64,000 nucleotides of DNA from UBA10649 sp963755335 (lineage in GTDB: Bacteria > Actinomycetota > Actinomycetes > S36-B12), in NCBI GenBank assembly GCA_963755335.1, contig CAVWJW010000002.1, forward strand, positions 620,001-684,000. Direction: 5' to 3'. Numbering within the stretch: the first letter of the stretch is position 1; every line of letters starts with the position of its first letter. Shown here piece by piece: positions 18,742-27,256 of this stretch. The notes under the pieces were generated by a model. That model saw only the letters and a list, made by a program, of their open reading frames with translations, made no database searches and had not been told where the DNA came from. The position numbers and the translations under genes were made by a program.

Positions 18742-21057
18742 GTGCGCGAGACCACGGGCAACGAGCTGCTCGATCGGCTCGCGTACGGCCGTGACGACCG
18801 ACTCGTGCACGTTCACTCCCTCCCCGAGCGTGTTGCGGGGCTCGCCGCCTGGCCGTCGTGGCTGCCGCCGGAGATCGTCAGCGCCTACGCCGCCCGCGGG
18901 ATCCACACGCCGTGGCGGCACCAGGTCGAGGCCGCTGACCTGATCCACGCGGAAACCCATGTGGCCATTGCCACGGGCACCGCCTCGGGAAAGAGCATCG
19001 CCTTCGGCATGCCCGCGCTGACCCGCATCCACGCGGGCACGGCCGCCCCGGACGGACGCGGTGCCACCGTGCTGTACGTCTCGCCGACGAAGGCGCTGGC
19101 CAACGATCAGCTGCGCTCGTTGCGCGCGCTCGGGCTCCCCTGGCTGCGACCGGCGACGTACGACGGCGACACGCCGGCCGACGAGCGGTCGTGGGTGCGC
19201 CAGCACGGCAACTACGTGCTGACGAACCCCGATCTCCTGCACCACTCGCTGCTCCCCGGCCACCAGGCGTGGGCTCCCTTCCTTCGCCGGCTGTCCCTCG
19301 TCATCGTGGACGAGGCGCACACCTACCGCGGTGTGCTCGGCGCGCACGTGGCTCTGGTGCTCAGGCGTCTGCGACGCGTGGCCGAGCACTACGGCGCGAC
19401 TCCCGTCTTCGTCATCGCCTCGGCCACGATGGCGAATCCAGCCGAGGCTGCCGAGCGACTGATCGCCTCGCCGGTGGTGGCCGTCACCGAGGACACGTCG
19501 CCCCGGCCCGGGCTCACGATGGCGTTCTGGGAGCCGCCCCTGTCGGACTCGCCCGCCTCTCGCGGAGACGACCGGCGGCGCAGCACCCTCCTTGAGACCG
19601 CGGACCTGCTCGCCGACTGCGTCGTCGAGGGCCGGCAGACGCTCGCGTTCATCCGGAGTCGACGCGGAGCCGAGACAGCTGCATTGATGACACGCGACCT
19701 GCTCCTCGACGTCGATCCGGCGCTGGCCCAGGGCGTCGCCGCCTATCGCGGCGGCTACCTGCCGGAGGAGCGCCGCGAGCTCGAGCGGGCACTGCGTGCC
19801 GGTGAGCTCCGAGCGCTGGCGACGACGAGCGCCCTGGAGATGGGCATCGACGTGAGCGGTCTCGACGTCGTCATCACAGCCGGCTGGCCGGGGACGCGCG
19901 CCAGCCTGTGGCAGCAGTTCGGCCGCGCCGGTCGGGCCGGCGTGCCGGCGATCGGGATCTTCGTCGCGCGCGACGACCCGCTCGACTCCTACCTCGTGCA
20001 CCATCCGGCCGTCGTCACCGACGCCGCGGTTGAGGCAAGCGTCTTCGACCCGACGAACCCTTACGTCCTGGCGCCCCACTTGTGCGCAGCCGCTGCCGAG
20101 GTGCCGCTGGTGCCGGAGGACTTCGACACGTGGTTCGGCGCGGGCGGCCGAGTCGTCGTCGATGACCTCGTGGTGGACGGACTGCTTCGCTCACGCCCCG
20201 CGGGATGGTTCTGGACCCGACGCGAGCGCGCCAGCGACCTCACCGACCTGCGCGGCAGCGGCGGCGTTCCGGTGCGCGTCGTCGAGGACGGGACCGGACG
20301 GCTGCTCGGCACCGTTGACCGGGCCGCGGCGCCGTCCACCGTCCATCGCGGAGCCGTGTACGTCCATCAGGGGGTGACGCACGTGGTCACCGCACTCGAT
20401 CTCGATGATTCGGTCGCCACCGTCGTGGAGGACCTCGTCGACTACTCGACCATGGCGCGCTCGGTGAGCGACATCCGCATCGTGGACACCGCCGAGTGCC
20501 AGACATACCGAGACCTGCGCGTCAGCCTCGGCACCGTGGACGTCAGCGCGCAGGTCGTGTCGTTCCAGCGTCGCCGCCCGAACGGCGAGTCCCTGGGCGA
20601 GGAGCTTCTCGACCTGCCCGTCCAGGAACTGCGGACCACCGCAGTGTGGTGGACCCTGCCCGAGTCGGTGCTCGACGCCGCCGGGATCGCCGCACGCGAC
20701 ATCCCGGGTGCGGCCCATGCCGCCGAGCACGCCGCCATCGGGCTCCTGCCGCTGTTCGCCACGTGCGATCGGTGGGATCTGGGCGGCGTCTCGACGGCAC
20801 TGCACCAGGACACCGGCGAGCCGACGATCTTCGTCTACGACGGCTACCCCGGAGGCGCAGGCTTCGCTGCCCACGGCTTCCGCACCCTGCCGGCCTGGCT
20901 CACGGCCACCCGGGAGGCGATCCGCGAGTGCGAGTGCGCTGACGGCTGCCCCTCGTGCGTGCAGTCACCCAAGTGCGGGAACGGCAACGAGCCGCTCGAC
21001 AAGGCCCTGGCCGTGGTGCTCCTCGACCTCGTGCTGACGCGCCTGGGCCCGGCCTAG
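18742..21057 (+). CDS. DEAD/DEAH-box helicase with DUF1998 (MrfA-like)
   Basis: A 771-residue superfamily 2 helicase. Walker A is ATGTASGKS (Lys84), the Walker B box is VDEAH, motif III is SATM, and the second RecA domain has TSALEMGIDVSG and QQFGRAGRAG. The C-terminal DUF1998 region has the cysteine cluster CECADGCPSCVQSPKC, a zinc site found in MrfA, a repair helicase for mitomycin-type lesions. The same helicase neighbours the tad/ssd genes in mycobacteria (Rv3649). I chose GTG at 18742 because upstream sequence is antisense to the STAS gene and lacks similarity. The role in DNA repair is inferred from the family. Confidence 0.92.
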   Translation: MRETTGNELLDRLAYGRDDRLVHVHSLPERVAGLAAWPSWLPPEIVSAYAARGIHTPWRHQVEAADLIHAETHVAIATGTASGKSIAFGMPALTRIHAGTAAPDGRGATVLYVSPTKALANDQLRSLRALGLPWLRPATYDGDTPADERSWVRQHGNYVLTNPDLLHHSLLPGHQAWAPFLRRLSLVIVDEAHTYRGVLGAHVALVLRRLRRVAEHYGATPVFVIASATMANPAEAAERLIASPVVAVTEDTSPRPGLTMAFWEPPLSDSPASRGDDRRRSTLLETADLLADCVVEGRQTLAFIRSRRGAETAALMTRDLLLDVDPALAQGVAAYRGGYLPEERRELERALRAGELRALATTSALEMGIDVSGLDVVITAGWPGTRASLWQQFGRAGRAGVPAIGIFVARDDPLDSYLVHHPAVVTDAAVEASVFDPTNPYVLAPHLCAAAAEVPLVPEDFDTWFGAGGRVVVDDLVVDGLLRSRPAGWFWTRRERASDLTDLRGSGGVPVRVVEDGTGRLLGTVDRAAAPSTVHRGAVYVHQGVTHVVTALDLDDSVATVVEDLVDYSTMARSVSDIRIVDTAECQTYRDLRVSLGTVDVSAQVVSFQRRRPNGESLGEELLDLPVQELRTTAVWWTLPESVLDAAGIAARDIPGAAHAAEHAAIGLLPLFATCDRWDLGGVSTALHQDTGEPTIFVYDGYPGGAGFAAHGFRTLPAWLTATREAIRECECADGCPSCVQSPKCGNGNEPLDKALAVVLLDLVLTRLGPA

Positions 21058-21067
21058 GGTTGCCCGC

Positions 21068-21532
21068 GTGGGCAGTGACCCGGCTACCCACGAAGACCAC
21101 GTCGAACTTCTCCGTTCCAGCCTGCTCGAGTTGATCGGGCGCGACCTGCTCGACTTCGACGGTGCGGTGACTGACTGCGCACTCGCCGCGAAGGATGCTC
21201 CGTTCGCGCTGCTGTCGCACGACACGGCGACCGAGCCTGTCTTCACCTACGGCAACCGGAAGGCTCTCGAGCTGTTCGAACTCGAATGGGCTGCCTTCAC
21301 GCGCTTGCCGTCGCGGGGATCCGCGGAGCCGGTGCGGCAGGAGGAGAGGCAACGGCTCCTCGATCGGGTCACCGAGTTCGGCTTCACCGACGACTACAGC
21401 GACGTGCGCATCTCGGCGACCGGCCGACGTTTCACGATTCACGACGCGACCGTGTGGAATCTGACTGAAGCGGCCGGCAGGTGCAGGGGGCAGGCGGCCA
21501 TGTTCGGATCCCGGTCGCCACTGACGGTCTAG
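21068..21532 (+). CDS. MEKHLA-domain protein
   Basis: A 154-residue soluble protein resembling the MEKHLA domain, a PAS-like fold first noted in plant HD-ZIP proteins and found alone in bacteria. Supporting features are LLRSSLLELIGRDLL near the start, APFALLSHDTATEPVFTYGN, ALELFELEW, LPSRGSAEPV, and ATVWNL near the end. Function in bacteria is not established; ligand or redox sensing is possible. It follows the helicase by 10 bases and could be co-transcribed. Its stop codon shares CTAG with the convergent TadE-like gene. Confidence 0.75.
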   Translation: MGSDPATHEDHVELLRSSLLELIGRDLLDFDGAVTDCALAAKDAPFALLSHDTATEPVFTYGNRKALELFELEWAAFTRLPSRGSAEPVRQEERQRLLDRVTEFGFTDDYSDVRISATGRRFTIHDATVWNLTEAAGRCRGQAAMFGSRSPLTV

Positions 21533-21928
21533 GAGCCAGGCTCCGGCGGTCCGGCACGCGCCGATCCCAGCACATCCCGGGGAGCCGCCCCCACAAGTGC
21601 GAAAAGGCGGCGCACGAGCGGCGGGGCCGGCCGACTCAGGCGGACCACCACATCGACCCCGTCGAATTCGCAGGCCTCGAGAACGGGTGTCGTTGGCAAT
21701 GGCGATCCGACCGACGGCCTCGCACGCGTCGCCCACGGTCTGCGCTCCGGCTAGCGCAGCGATATCTGCGGCCGATGCGACACGCTGCCGCACCATCCCC
21801 AACTGCGCCACCGAAGCGGCAAGGAGGCCCGCCGTCATGAGCACGAAGACCAGCGCAAGCGCCCAGACCAGCGCCGCTCCCCCGTCGTGACAGGGCGGCT
21901 CGGAGGCGTCACTCCTGGACATGCGCAT
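21529..21928 (-). CDS. Secretion-locus TadE-like membrane protein (frameshifted)
   Basis: Resembles the Rv3654c-type 'helicase/secretion neighborhood TadE-like' proteins. After DGGAALVWALALVFVLMTAG, a single N-terminal membrane segment, comes QRVASAADIAALAGAQTVGDACEAV, typical of pseudopilin-like Tad proteins. The frame then changes by one surplus base near 21687 and continues as VLEACEFDGVDVVVRLSRPAP to the stop at 21529. The ATG at 21928 overlaps the stop of the upstream TadE gene. It is the last gene of the tad cluster and probably a minor pilus or secretion component. Confidence 0.78.
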
Positions 21929-22344
21929 CAGGTCCACTCTTTGGGGATCGCGACCCGCTGCGTGATCGTCACCGGGATGCCCGACAACAGCGGGATGGCG
22001 GCCCGCACGTCCTCGGTGACAACGACGACGGCGACATCGCCGTCGTCCTCGACGCTCGCGTGGGCGCCCGGGACCGTCGAGGCAACCCGGGCGATCGAGT
22101 CCTCGACCGACTCCCCTCGGGCGATGTCGCGCGCCGCCGCGCGAGCGGCATCCCCGAGCGACAGGCTTGCCGTCGCGACGCTGAGCGCCCACGCCAGGGC
22201 CACCGTGACGACGAGCAGCAGCGGGATGCTCAGTGCCGTCTCAAGCAGCACCATGCCCTCGTCATCGTGCGCGGTGGCGCGGAGTGGGCCGACGCGCCTG
22301 CGACCGCCCACTCCGCCAGCCCGCACCGAAGTGCGCCGAGTCAT
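21928..22344 (-). CDS. tadE: TadE-family pilus assembly protein
   Basis: A 138-residue TadE-like minor pseudopilin. A basic N-terminus of about 28 residues precedes the TadE motif GMVLLETALSIPLLLVVTVALA, one membrane helix, and then a small beta-rich external domain. TadE proteins are processed and help assemble Flp/Tad pili. It overlaps the stop of the upstream DUF4244 gene and the start of the downstream TadE-like gene, consistent with coupled translation. Confidence 0.85.
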   Translation of the reverse strand: MTRRTSVRAGGVGGRRRVGPLRATAHDDEGMVLLETALSIPLLLVVTVALAWALSVATASLSLGDAARAAARDIARGESVEDSIARVASTVPGAHASVEDDGDVAVVVVTEDVRAAIPLLSGIPVTITQRVAIPKEWT

Positions 22345-22526
22345 CAGCCGAACATGGACGAGAACGCCGACTTGAGCACGCTCCAGATCAGGTCACGCAC
22401 CTCCGAGCTGGTGAGCAGCTTGATGAGGAGGCCGCCCAGACCGGCCGCCGCCACCGTGCCCACCGCGTACTCCGCCGTCGACAACCCCTCATCCTGCTTG
22501 AGCACCTTCGTGATCGCCTTGCGCAT
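22344..22526 (-). CDS. DUF4244 Flp-pilin-like peptide
   Basis: A 60-residue protein with a charged N-terminus, EGLSTAEYAVGTVAAAGLGG and a hydrophobic helix. The Glu/Tyr pattern (xxGxSTAEYAxG) resembles Flp pilin processing sites, and DUF4244 proteins occupy this place in actinobacterial tad loci. It is probably the major pilin-like subunit. A GAAGGAGG ribosome site precedes the ATG, and the palindrome TGTCGA-N3-TCGACA (22559-22573) lies about 33 bp upstream in the 154-bp gap separating it from the type II secretion F genes. Confidence 0.82.
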   Translation of the reverse strand: MRKAITKVLKQDEGLSTAEYAVGTVAAAGLGGLLIKLLTSSEVRDLIWSVLKSAFSSMFG

Positions 22527-22680
22527 CGAGCCTCCTTCGATCACCGCTTCCGCGGCTGTGTCGACCTTCGACACCAGCGGATGTCCGCCAAGGCAACGTT
22601 CGCCGCGAGACGGCCGGCGGGGCAGTGGGCACGTGCCCGCTGGGGATGGCGACCCGCGGCGGAGGCCGATGTGGATCACT

Positions 22681-23403
22681 TCAGGGCGAGAGGAGCTGAC
22701 CCGCCAACGCCGCCACCACGGGAACCACGCCGAGCAGGATGAAGGCCGGCAGGAAGCAGGCGGCGAGCGGCACCACTGCGCGGACCCCGGCTGTTCGGGC
22801 CGCCACCTCCACCGTCGCCCGACGGTCACGTCGCATGTCGTCGGCGAGACGCGACAGCAGCGCCGAGAGTGGAGCACCGGTGCGCGCGGACCGGACGACG
22901 GCTCCGGCCACTGCGCCGAGTACGTCGTCATCGGCCAGCACTGCCCACGCCTCGACGGGATCGGCTCCCAGATCCAGCGCCGACACGACGGCGAGCAGGT
23001 CTCCGCGAGCGGGATCCGCCAGCGCGCCGCCCACGGCCGCCAGAGCCGAGCGCATCGGCGCACCCGAGCTCAACGTCGCCGCGAGCAGGTCAGCGACCAC
23101 CGGGCCCTGCCGGGCAAGGGCCTCGCGGCGGCGACGCTCGGAGCGTGACTCCATCCGGCCGACGACCCGCGGTACGACGACGAGGGAGACAACGCAGGCG
23201 AGGGCGTTCCCGGGCGACGGCAGCGTCACCAGGAGTCCCGTCGCGGCCATCGCCGTCGCGATCCACGTGACGGTCACGCGACCTGGGACGAAGGTCGACG
23301 TGGTCGGCGGGCGCGGCAGCAGCGACTCGAGGCGCGGATCGGCCGACGGGGAAACCGCCAGCCACACGGCCACCGCGATCAGCAGGGCGGCGGCGAGGGT
23401 CAC
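22681..23403 (-). CDS. tadC: Type II secretion F-domain protein (TadC-like)
   Basis: A 240-residue inner-membrane platform protein. It has N-terminal hydrophobic segments, a cytoplasmic T2SF domain with QGPVVADLLAATLSSGAPMRSAL and SALLSRLADDMRRDRRATVE, and C-terminal membrane segments (AVVPLAACFLPAFILLGVVP). It pairs with the preceding TadB-like protein to form the platform that couples the ATPase to pilin assembly. The GTG at 23403 overlaps the tadB stop (GTGA). Confidence 0.85.
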   Translation of the reverse strand: MTLAAALLIAVAVWLAVSPSADPRLESLLPRPPTTSTFVPGRVTVTWIATAMAATGLLVTLPSPGNALACVVSLVVVPRVVGRMESRSERRRREALARQGPVVADLLAATLSSGAPMRSALAAVGGALADPARGDLLAVVSALDLGADPVEAWAVLADDDVLGAVAGAVVRSARTGAPLSALLSRLADDMRRDRRATVEVAARTAGVRAVVPLAACFLPAFILLGVVPVVAALAGQLLSP

Positions 23404-24107
23404 AGCATCGCCTCGACCCGCGCCGCGATCCGGGCCGTCCACCACGCGCCCAGCGCGGTGAGCGCCGAGCCCATCACGAGGCAGCCCCATCCGATCGGCG
23501 ATCCGAGTAGCCAGCCCAGCGGATCGGCGCCCATCATCACGCCGAACCCCATCCCGACCAGAGGCAGGAAGGCCAGCGTGCGCGCGGTCGCCCGCGGACC
23601 CGCGAGTTCGGCCTCCAGCTGCACGCGAACGTCCTCGGCTGCCCGCGCCGAGTCGGCCAGCTGGGCGACCGCGGCGGCGAGTCCAGTGCCCGACTCCATG
23701 GCGACCTGCCAGCACGCCGCGAGGTGGAGCAGGACGGGGTTCTTGGTCCCGTCCTGGGTGAGAGCGGACACGACGTCCTCGCCCATGCGGGCCGCCGCTG
23801 CCGCCGCGGGCCAGGGCGTTGCCGGACCGCCAACCATGCCGAGCGCGCTGGCCGGCGGTTGCCCCGCCTGCAGGTCTGCCGCGAGGGCCGCGAGCGCATG
23901 GACGAGGCGGAGTCGCTCACGGGAGCGTCCGCGTCGCGCCGCTGCGCCCGGGCGCCAGCGAGCTCGCGCAGCTTCCAGCCACTCCTTCGTGCCGGGCCGC
24001 CGGCGGGCCGTGCCATGCAGCCGATCGGTTCGCTCGGCACGCCAAGGCGGAGTGACCACCCAGACGGCGAAGGCAGTCAGCGCCATCGCCAGCACCGTCG
24101 CGGTCAC
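23400..24107 (-). CDS. tadB: Type II secretion F-domain protein (TadB-like)
   Basis: A 235-residue membrane protein of the T2SF/TadB class. A first membrane segment (residues 4-20) is followed by a cytoplasmic basic region, the F domain (LVHALAALAADLQAGQPPASAL, then ACWQVAMESGTGLAAAVAQLADSAR) and C-terminal hydrophobic segments including TLAFLPLVGMGFGVMMGADP. GTG at 24107 overlaps the tadA stop. It is part of the secretion platform. Confidence 0.85.
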   Translation of the reverse strand: MTATVLAMALTAFAVWVVTPPWRAERTDRLHGTARRRPGTKEWLEAARARWRPGAAARRGRSRERLRLVHALAALAADLQAGQPPASALGMVGGPATPWPAAAAAARMGEDVVSALTQDGTKNPVLLHLAACWQVAMESGTGLAAAVAQLADSARAAEDVRVQLEAELAGPRATARTLAFLPLVGMGFGVMMGADPLGWLLGSPIGWGCLVMGSALTALGAWWTARIAARVEAML

Positions 24108-25249
24108 GTCCGGTCGAGCTGCAGGCGAAGCCGAGAAGCACCCGGGGCGGGGACCAGTCGCCCCCCATCGGTGGTCAGCGCGGGGACGCTGCGGACCAGG
24201 CCACCCGGCTCCCGCTCCAGCACGTGAATGCCGTGGACCCGCCGTGCTCCGTCGCGTCCGCGCTGCAGGTGGACGACCGCGTCGATGCCCGCGACGACGA
24301 GCGCATGAACCGCCAATCGGTCGAGCCCGGCCATCAGCCCCAACGCCTCGAGCCGCGCAGGGACGTCGTCGGCGGAGTTTGCATGCAGGGTCGCGCAGCC
24401 GCCCTCGTGGCCGGTGTTCATTGCTGCGAGGAGATCCACCACCTCAGCCCCGCGGACCTCACCCACGACCACCCGGTCCGGTCGCATGCGAAGCGACTGC
24501 CTGACCAGATCCCGCAGCGTCACCAGGCCGGCACCCTCGACGTTGGAGGGGCGTGACTGCAGGCGGACCGCGTGCGGATGGGGCGGGTCGAGTTCGCTGG
24601 AATCCTCGACGATCACGATTCGCTCGCTGGGCGGCACCAGGCCGAGCAGCGTCGACAGCACGGTGGTCTTCCCCGAGCCCGTTCCTCCCGAGATCAGGAA
24701 GGCGAGGCGCGACTCGATGATCGCCCTCAACCACCACGCGCCTTCTTCGTCGACCGATCCGGCGGCGACAAGGTCGTCGAGGGTGAACGCCACCCGGCGG
24801 GGAACCCGAAGGGAGATCAGCGTCCCTGTCGTGGCGATCGGCGGCAGGACGCAGTGCAGTCGGGAGCCGTCGGGCAGGCGCGCATCGACGCACGGGCTTG
24901 ACTCGTCGAGCCGGCGTCCGGCCTGGGCGGCGAGCCGCTGGGCGAGTCGTCGGACGTCGGACTCGGACGCGAATCCGACATCCGTGCGCACCAGCCCCTG
25001 CCCCCGATCGATCCACACGTCCGATGGCCCGTTGACGAGGACGTCCGTGATCGCCCGGTCGCGCAGCAGTGGTTCGAGAGGCCCCGACCCGACGAGGTCC
25101 TGCCGGAGTGAAGCGACCAGGTCGAGGACGGCATCGTCGCCGAGCACCAGACCCTCGGCGCGCAGGGCTGCCATGACGCGAGCCGGCGTCGCCTCGGCCT
25201 GGTGCGCCACGAGCCGCGACCGCACGCGCTCGAGCAGGGGCGTGCTCAT
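24104..25249 (-). CDS. tadA: Tad/CpaF secretion ATPase
   Basis: A 381-residue hexameric secretion ATPase of the CpaF/VirB11 type that powers pilus extension or retraction. Family features include LVGSGPLEPLLRDRAITDV and a VNGPSDVWIDR N-domain, Walker A GGTGSGKTT, Asp box VIVEDSSEL, Walker B RMRPDRVVVGEVRGAE and the His box NTGHEGGCATLHAN. ATG at 25249 overlaps the ssd stop (ATGA). It is the motor of the tad locus. Confidence 0.95.
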   Translation of the reverse strand: MSTPLLERVRSRLVAHQAEATPARVMAALRAEGLVLGDDAVLDLVASLRQDLVGSGPLEPLLRDRAITDVLVNGPSDVWIDRGQGLVRTDVGFASESDVRRLAQRLAAQAGRRLDESSPCVDARLPDGSRLHCVLPPIATTGTLISLRVPRRVAFTLDDLVAAGSVDEEGAWWLRAIIESRLAFLISGGTGSGKTTVLSTLLGLVPPSERIVIVEDSSELDPPHPHAVRLQSRPSNVEGAGLVTLRDLVRQSLRMRPDRVVVGEVRGAEVVDLLAAMNTGHEGGCATLHANSADDVPARLEALGLMAGLDRLAVHALVVAGIDAVVHLQRGRDGARRVHGIHVLEREPGGLVRSVPALTTDGGRLVPAPGASRLRLQLDRT

Positions 25250-26301
25250 GCCGCCCGATCCCCACCCAGGCGCAGCTCGCGCAGCGCCGCCGCGCAGGCG
25301 CGCCCGTAGGCGTCGCCGACGGCAGGCGCCTCACCATCGTCGGACCGTGACGGCAGCCCGGCCACGACCGGAAGCCTGCCGATGATCGGCACCGCGAGAG
25401 CCGCCTCGATCGCCTCGTCGCGCAGCCCCTTGGGGTCCATCCGGACGACCATGCGGACGGTCCCGCTGCGACCGTCGAGGTGATCGACCAGGCGCGCGGC
25501 CGCAGCCGTCGCGCGGACGCGATTGCTGGTGACCACAAGGCTCACGTCCGCGCGCGAGAGCACGAGTTCGGCGCAGGCGTCGAGGTAGCGCGGAACATCG
25601 ACTACCACCAGGTCGAAGCCGCGGGAGGCTGCGTCGACCACGGCCGAGATCGCTTCGATCGTGAGCGTGTCGGGGCCCTGGCGGCCCCAGGAGAGGACCG
25701 CGAGGTCACCGTGGCGCGGGAGGGCCTGCTCGAGGGCCTGCGCGCCGAGCCGTCCCCGCGTGTCGGCGAGGTCTGCCCATCGAATCCCGGGGACGTCCTC
25801 GATGCCCAGCACGATGTCGAGCCCGCCGCCCAGGCTGTCGGCATCGACCAGCAGCACCTTCAGCGAGCGGGCGGCGGCGAGGGCGAGCGTGACCGCGAAG
25901 GTCGAGGCGCCTGCCCCTGCGCCGGTGCCGATGACCGCGACGAGCCGACCGTCACGGGTAGGGCCCTCGCCGGAGTCGGCCAGCCGATCGATCAGCCACC
26001 GCTCCGCGTCAGGGAGAGCGACCACGTGCTCGGCACCCAGCGCCACCGCGTTCTGCCACGTGTCGGGGCCGGGCTCGCGCGAGACGAGGACGACGTCGCG
26101 TCGCCGCGTCATGCGGGCCGCGGCTACCTGCGCACCGGAGTCGGCCCCGACCAGCACGAGCGGCGCGAGCTGCCAGCGGCCGCGGGCTCCCTCGACATCG
26201 GTCGCGAGGTGGATCTCCACGGAGTTGGCCGAGGCGAGGCGAAGGACATCGTCGATCAGGTCGGCGTCATTGCTGACCAGAAGAGGTCGTTGTCCGTTCA
26301 T
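25246..26301 (-). CDS. ssd: Septum-site-determining-like CpaE/Ssd protein
   Basis: A 351-residue MinD/CpaE-superfamily protein. A receiver-like N-terminal domain (residues about 1-115) is followed by a ParA-like domain with VIGTGAGAGASTFAVTLA in place of a deviant Walker A, the switch sequence VLLVDADSLGGGLD and FDLVVVDVPR. The P-loop lacks the usual signature lysine, as expected for the degenerate Ssd family. Mycobacterial Ssd (Rv3660c) affects septum formation and stress responses, and it is also the first gene of the tad operon there. ATG at 26301 is preferred over longer starts. First gene of this tad operon. Confidence 0.88.
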   Translation of the reverse strand: MNGQRPLLVSNDADLIDDVLRLASANSVEIHLATDVEGARGRWQLAPLVLVGADSGAQVAAARMTRRRDVVLVSREPGPDTWQNAVALGAEHVVALPDAERWLIDRLADSGEGPTRDGRLVAVIGTGAGAGASTFAVTLALAAARSLKVLLVDADSLGGGLDIVLGIEDVPGIRWADLADTRGRLGAQALEQALPRHGDLAVLSWGRQGPDTLTIEAISAVVDAASRGFDLVVVDVPRYLDACAELVLSRADVSLVVTSNRVRATAAAARLVDHLDGRSGTVRMVVRMDPKGLRDEAIEAALAVPIIGRLPVVAGLPSRSDDGEAPAVGDAYGRACAAALRELRLGGDRAA

Positions 26302-26449
26302 GCACACCGTCCACATCCGCCGAGGCGCCATCAGTGAGGACGAGGCTGCCTGTGGAGCGCCGGTGACGACAGTGCTGCGGCGGTCCCTGTGGACGACAAC
26401 CCCGTGCCGCATGGTGCTGTGGACAGCCGCGTCGCAGTACCGTCTACGC

Positions 26450-27253
26450 GTGACCGACGAGCAGAGCCCGCGCAAGGGAGCCGCGTTCTTCGACCTGGAC
26501 AAGACGATCCTCGCGAAGTCCAGCTCCTTCGCATTTGCGCGACCCTTCTACAGGGAGGGCCTGATCGGACGCTCCGACGTCGTCCGCAGCGCCTACGCGC
26601 AGTTCGTCTACCTCGCCTCCGGCGCGGACCACGACCAGATGGAGACGATGCGCGAGTACATGTCGAAGCTCGTCACCGGCTGGGACGCCGAGAAGGTGCA
26701 GGCGATCGTCGGCGAGACGCTCGACGACATCGTCGATCCCATGGTCTACGAGGAGGCGGTCCAGCTCATCGAGGAGCACAAGGCCGCCGGCCGCGAGGTC
26801 ATCATCATCTCCTCCTCGGGCACCGACATCGTCGAGCCGATCGGGCAGCGACTGGGGGTCGACCTCGCCATCGGCACCCAGGTGGCGATCGAGGAGGGCC
26901 AGTACACCGGCGAGATCCTCTTCTACGCCTACGGACCCAACAAGGCCGAGGCGATGAAGACGCTCGCCGACGAGCGTGGATACGACCTGGCCGAGTCCTA
27001 CGCGTACAGCGACTCGCATACCGACCTGCCCATGCTCGAGGTCGTTGGGCACCCCGTCGCCGTCAATCCCGACGCCGAGCTGCGCAAGGTCGCCGGCGAG
27101 AACGAGTGGCCGATCCTCGACTTCGCCAAGCCGGTTGCCATGCGCGAGCAGGCGACCAAGCGGCAGGCCGTGGCAGCGGGCAGTGCGGTCGCGCTCGGCG
27201 CGGTGGCGCTCGGCATCACCTGGTACGCGCGGCGTCGCGGCATGCGCGCCTAG
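26450..27253 (+). CDS. HAD-IB family phosphatase (Rv3661-like)
   Basis: A 267-residue HAD-superfamily hydrolase. Motif I is FFDLDKTIL with nucleophile and acid aspartates, motif II is IIISSSGTD, and motif III/IV is YAYSDSHTDLPMLEVVG. The last 35 residues include a membrane segment (AAGSAVALGAVALGITWYA) followed by RRRG, so it is probably anchored by its C-terminus. The same gene flanks ssd in mycobacteria (Rv3661), where SerB2-like activity has been discussed; the substrate here is unknown. GTG at 26450 is divergent from ssd. Confidence 0.9.
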   Translation: MTDEQSPRKGAAFFDLDKTILAKSSSFAFARPFYREGLIGRSDVVRSAYAQFVYLASGADHDQMETMREYMSKLVTGWDAEKVQAIVGETLDDIVDPMVYEEAVQLIEEHKAAGREVIIISSSGTDIVEPIGQRLGVDLAIGTQVAIEEGQYTGEILFYAYGPNKAEAMKTLADERGYDLAESYAYSDSHTDLPMLEVVGHPVAVNPDAELRKVAGENEWPILDFAKPVAMREQATKRQAVAAGSAVALGAVALGITWYARRRGMRA

Positions 27254-27256
27254 CCG

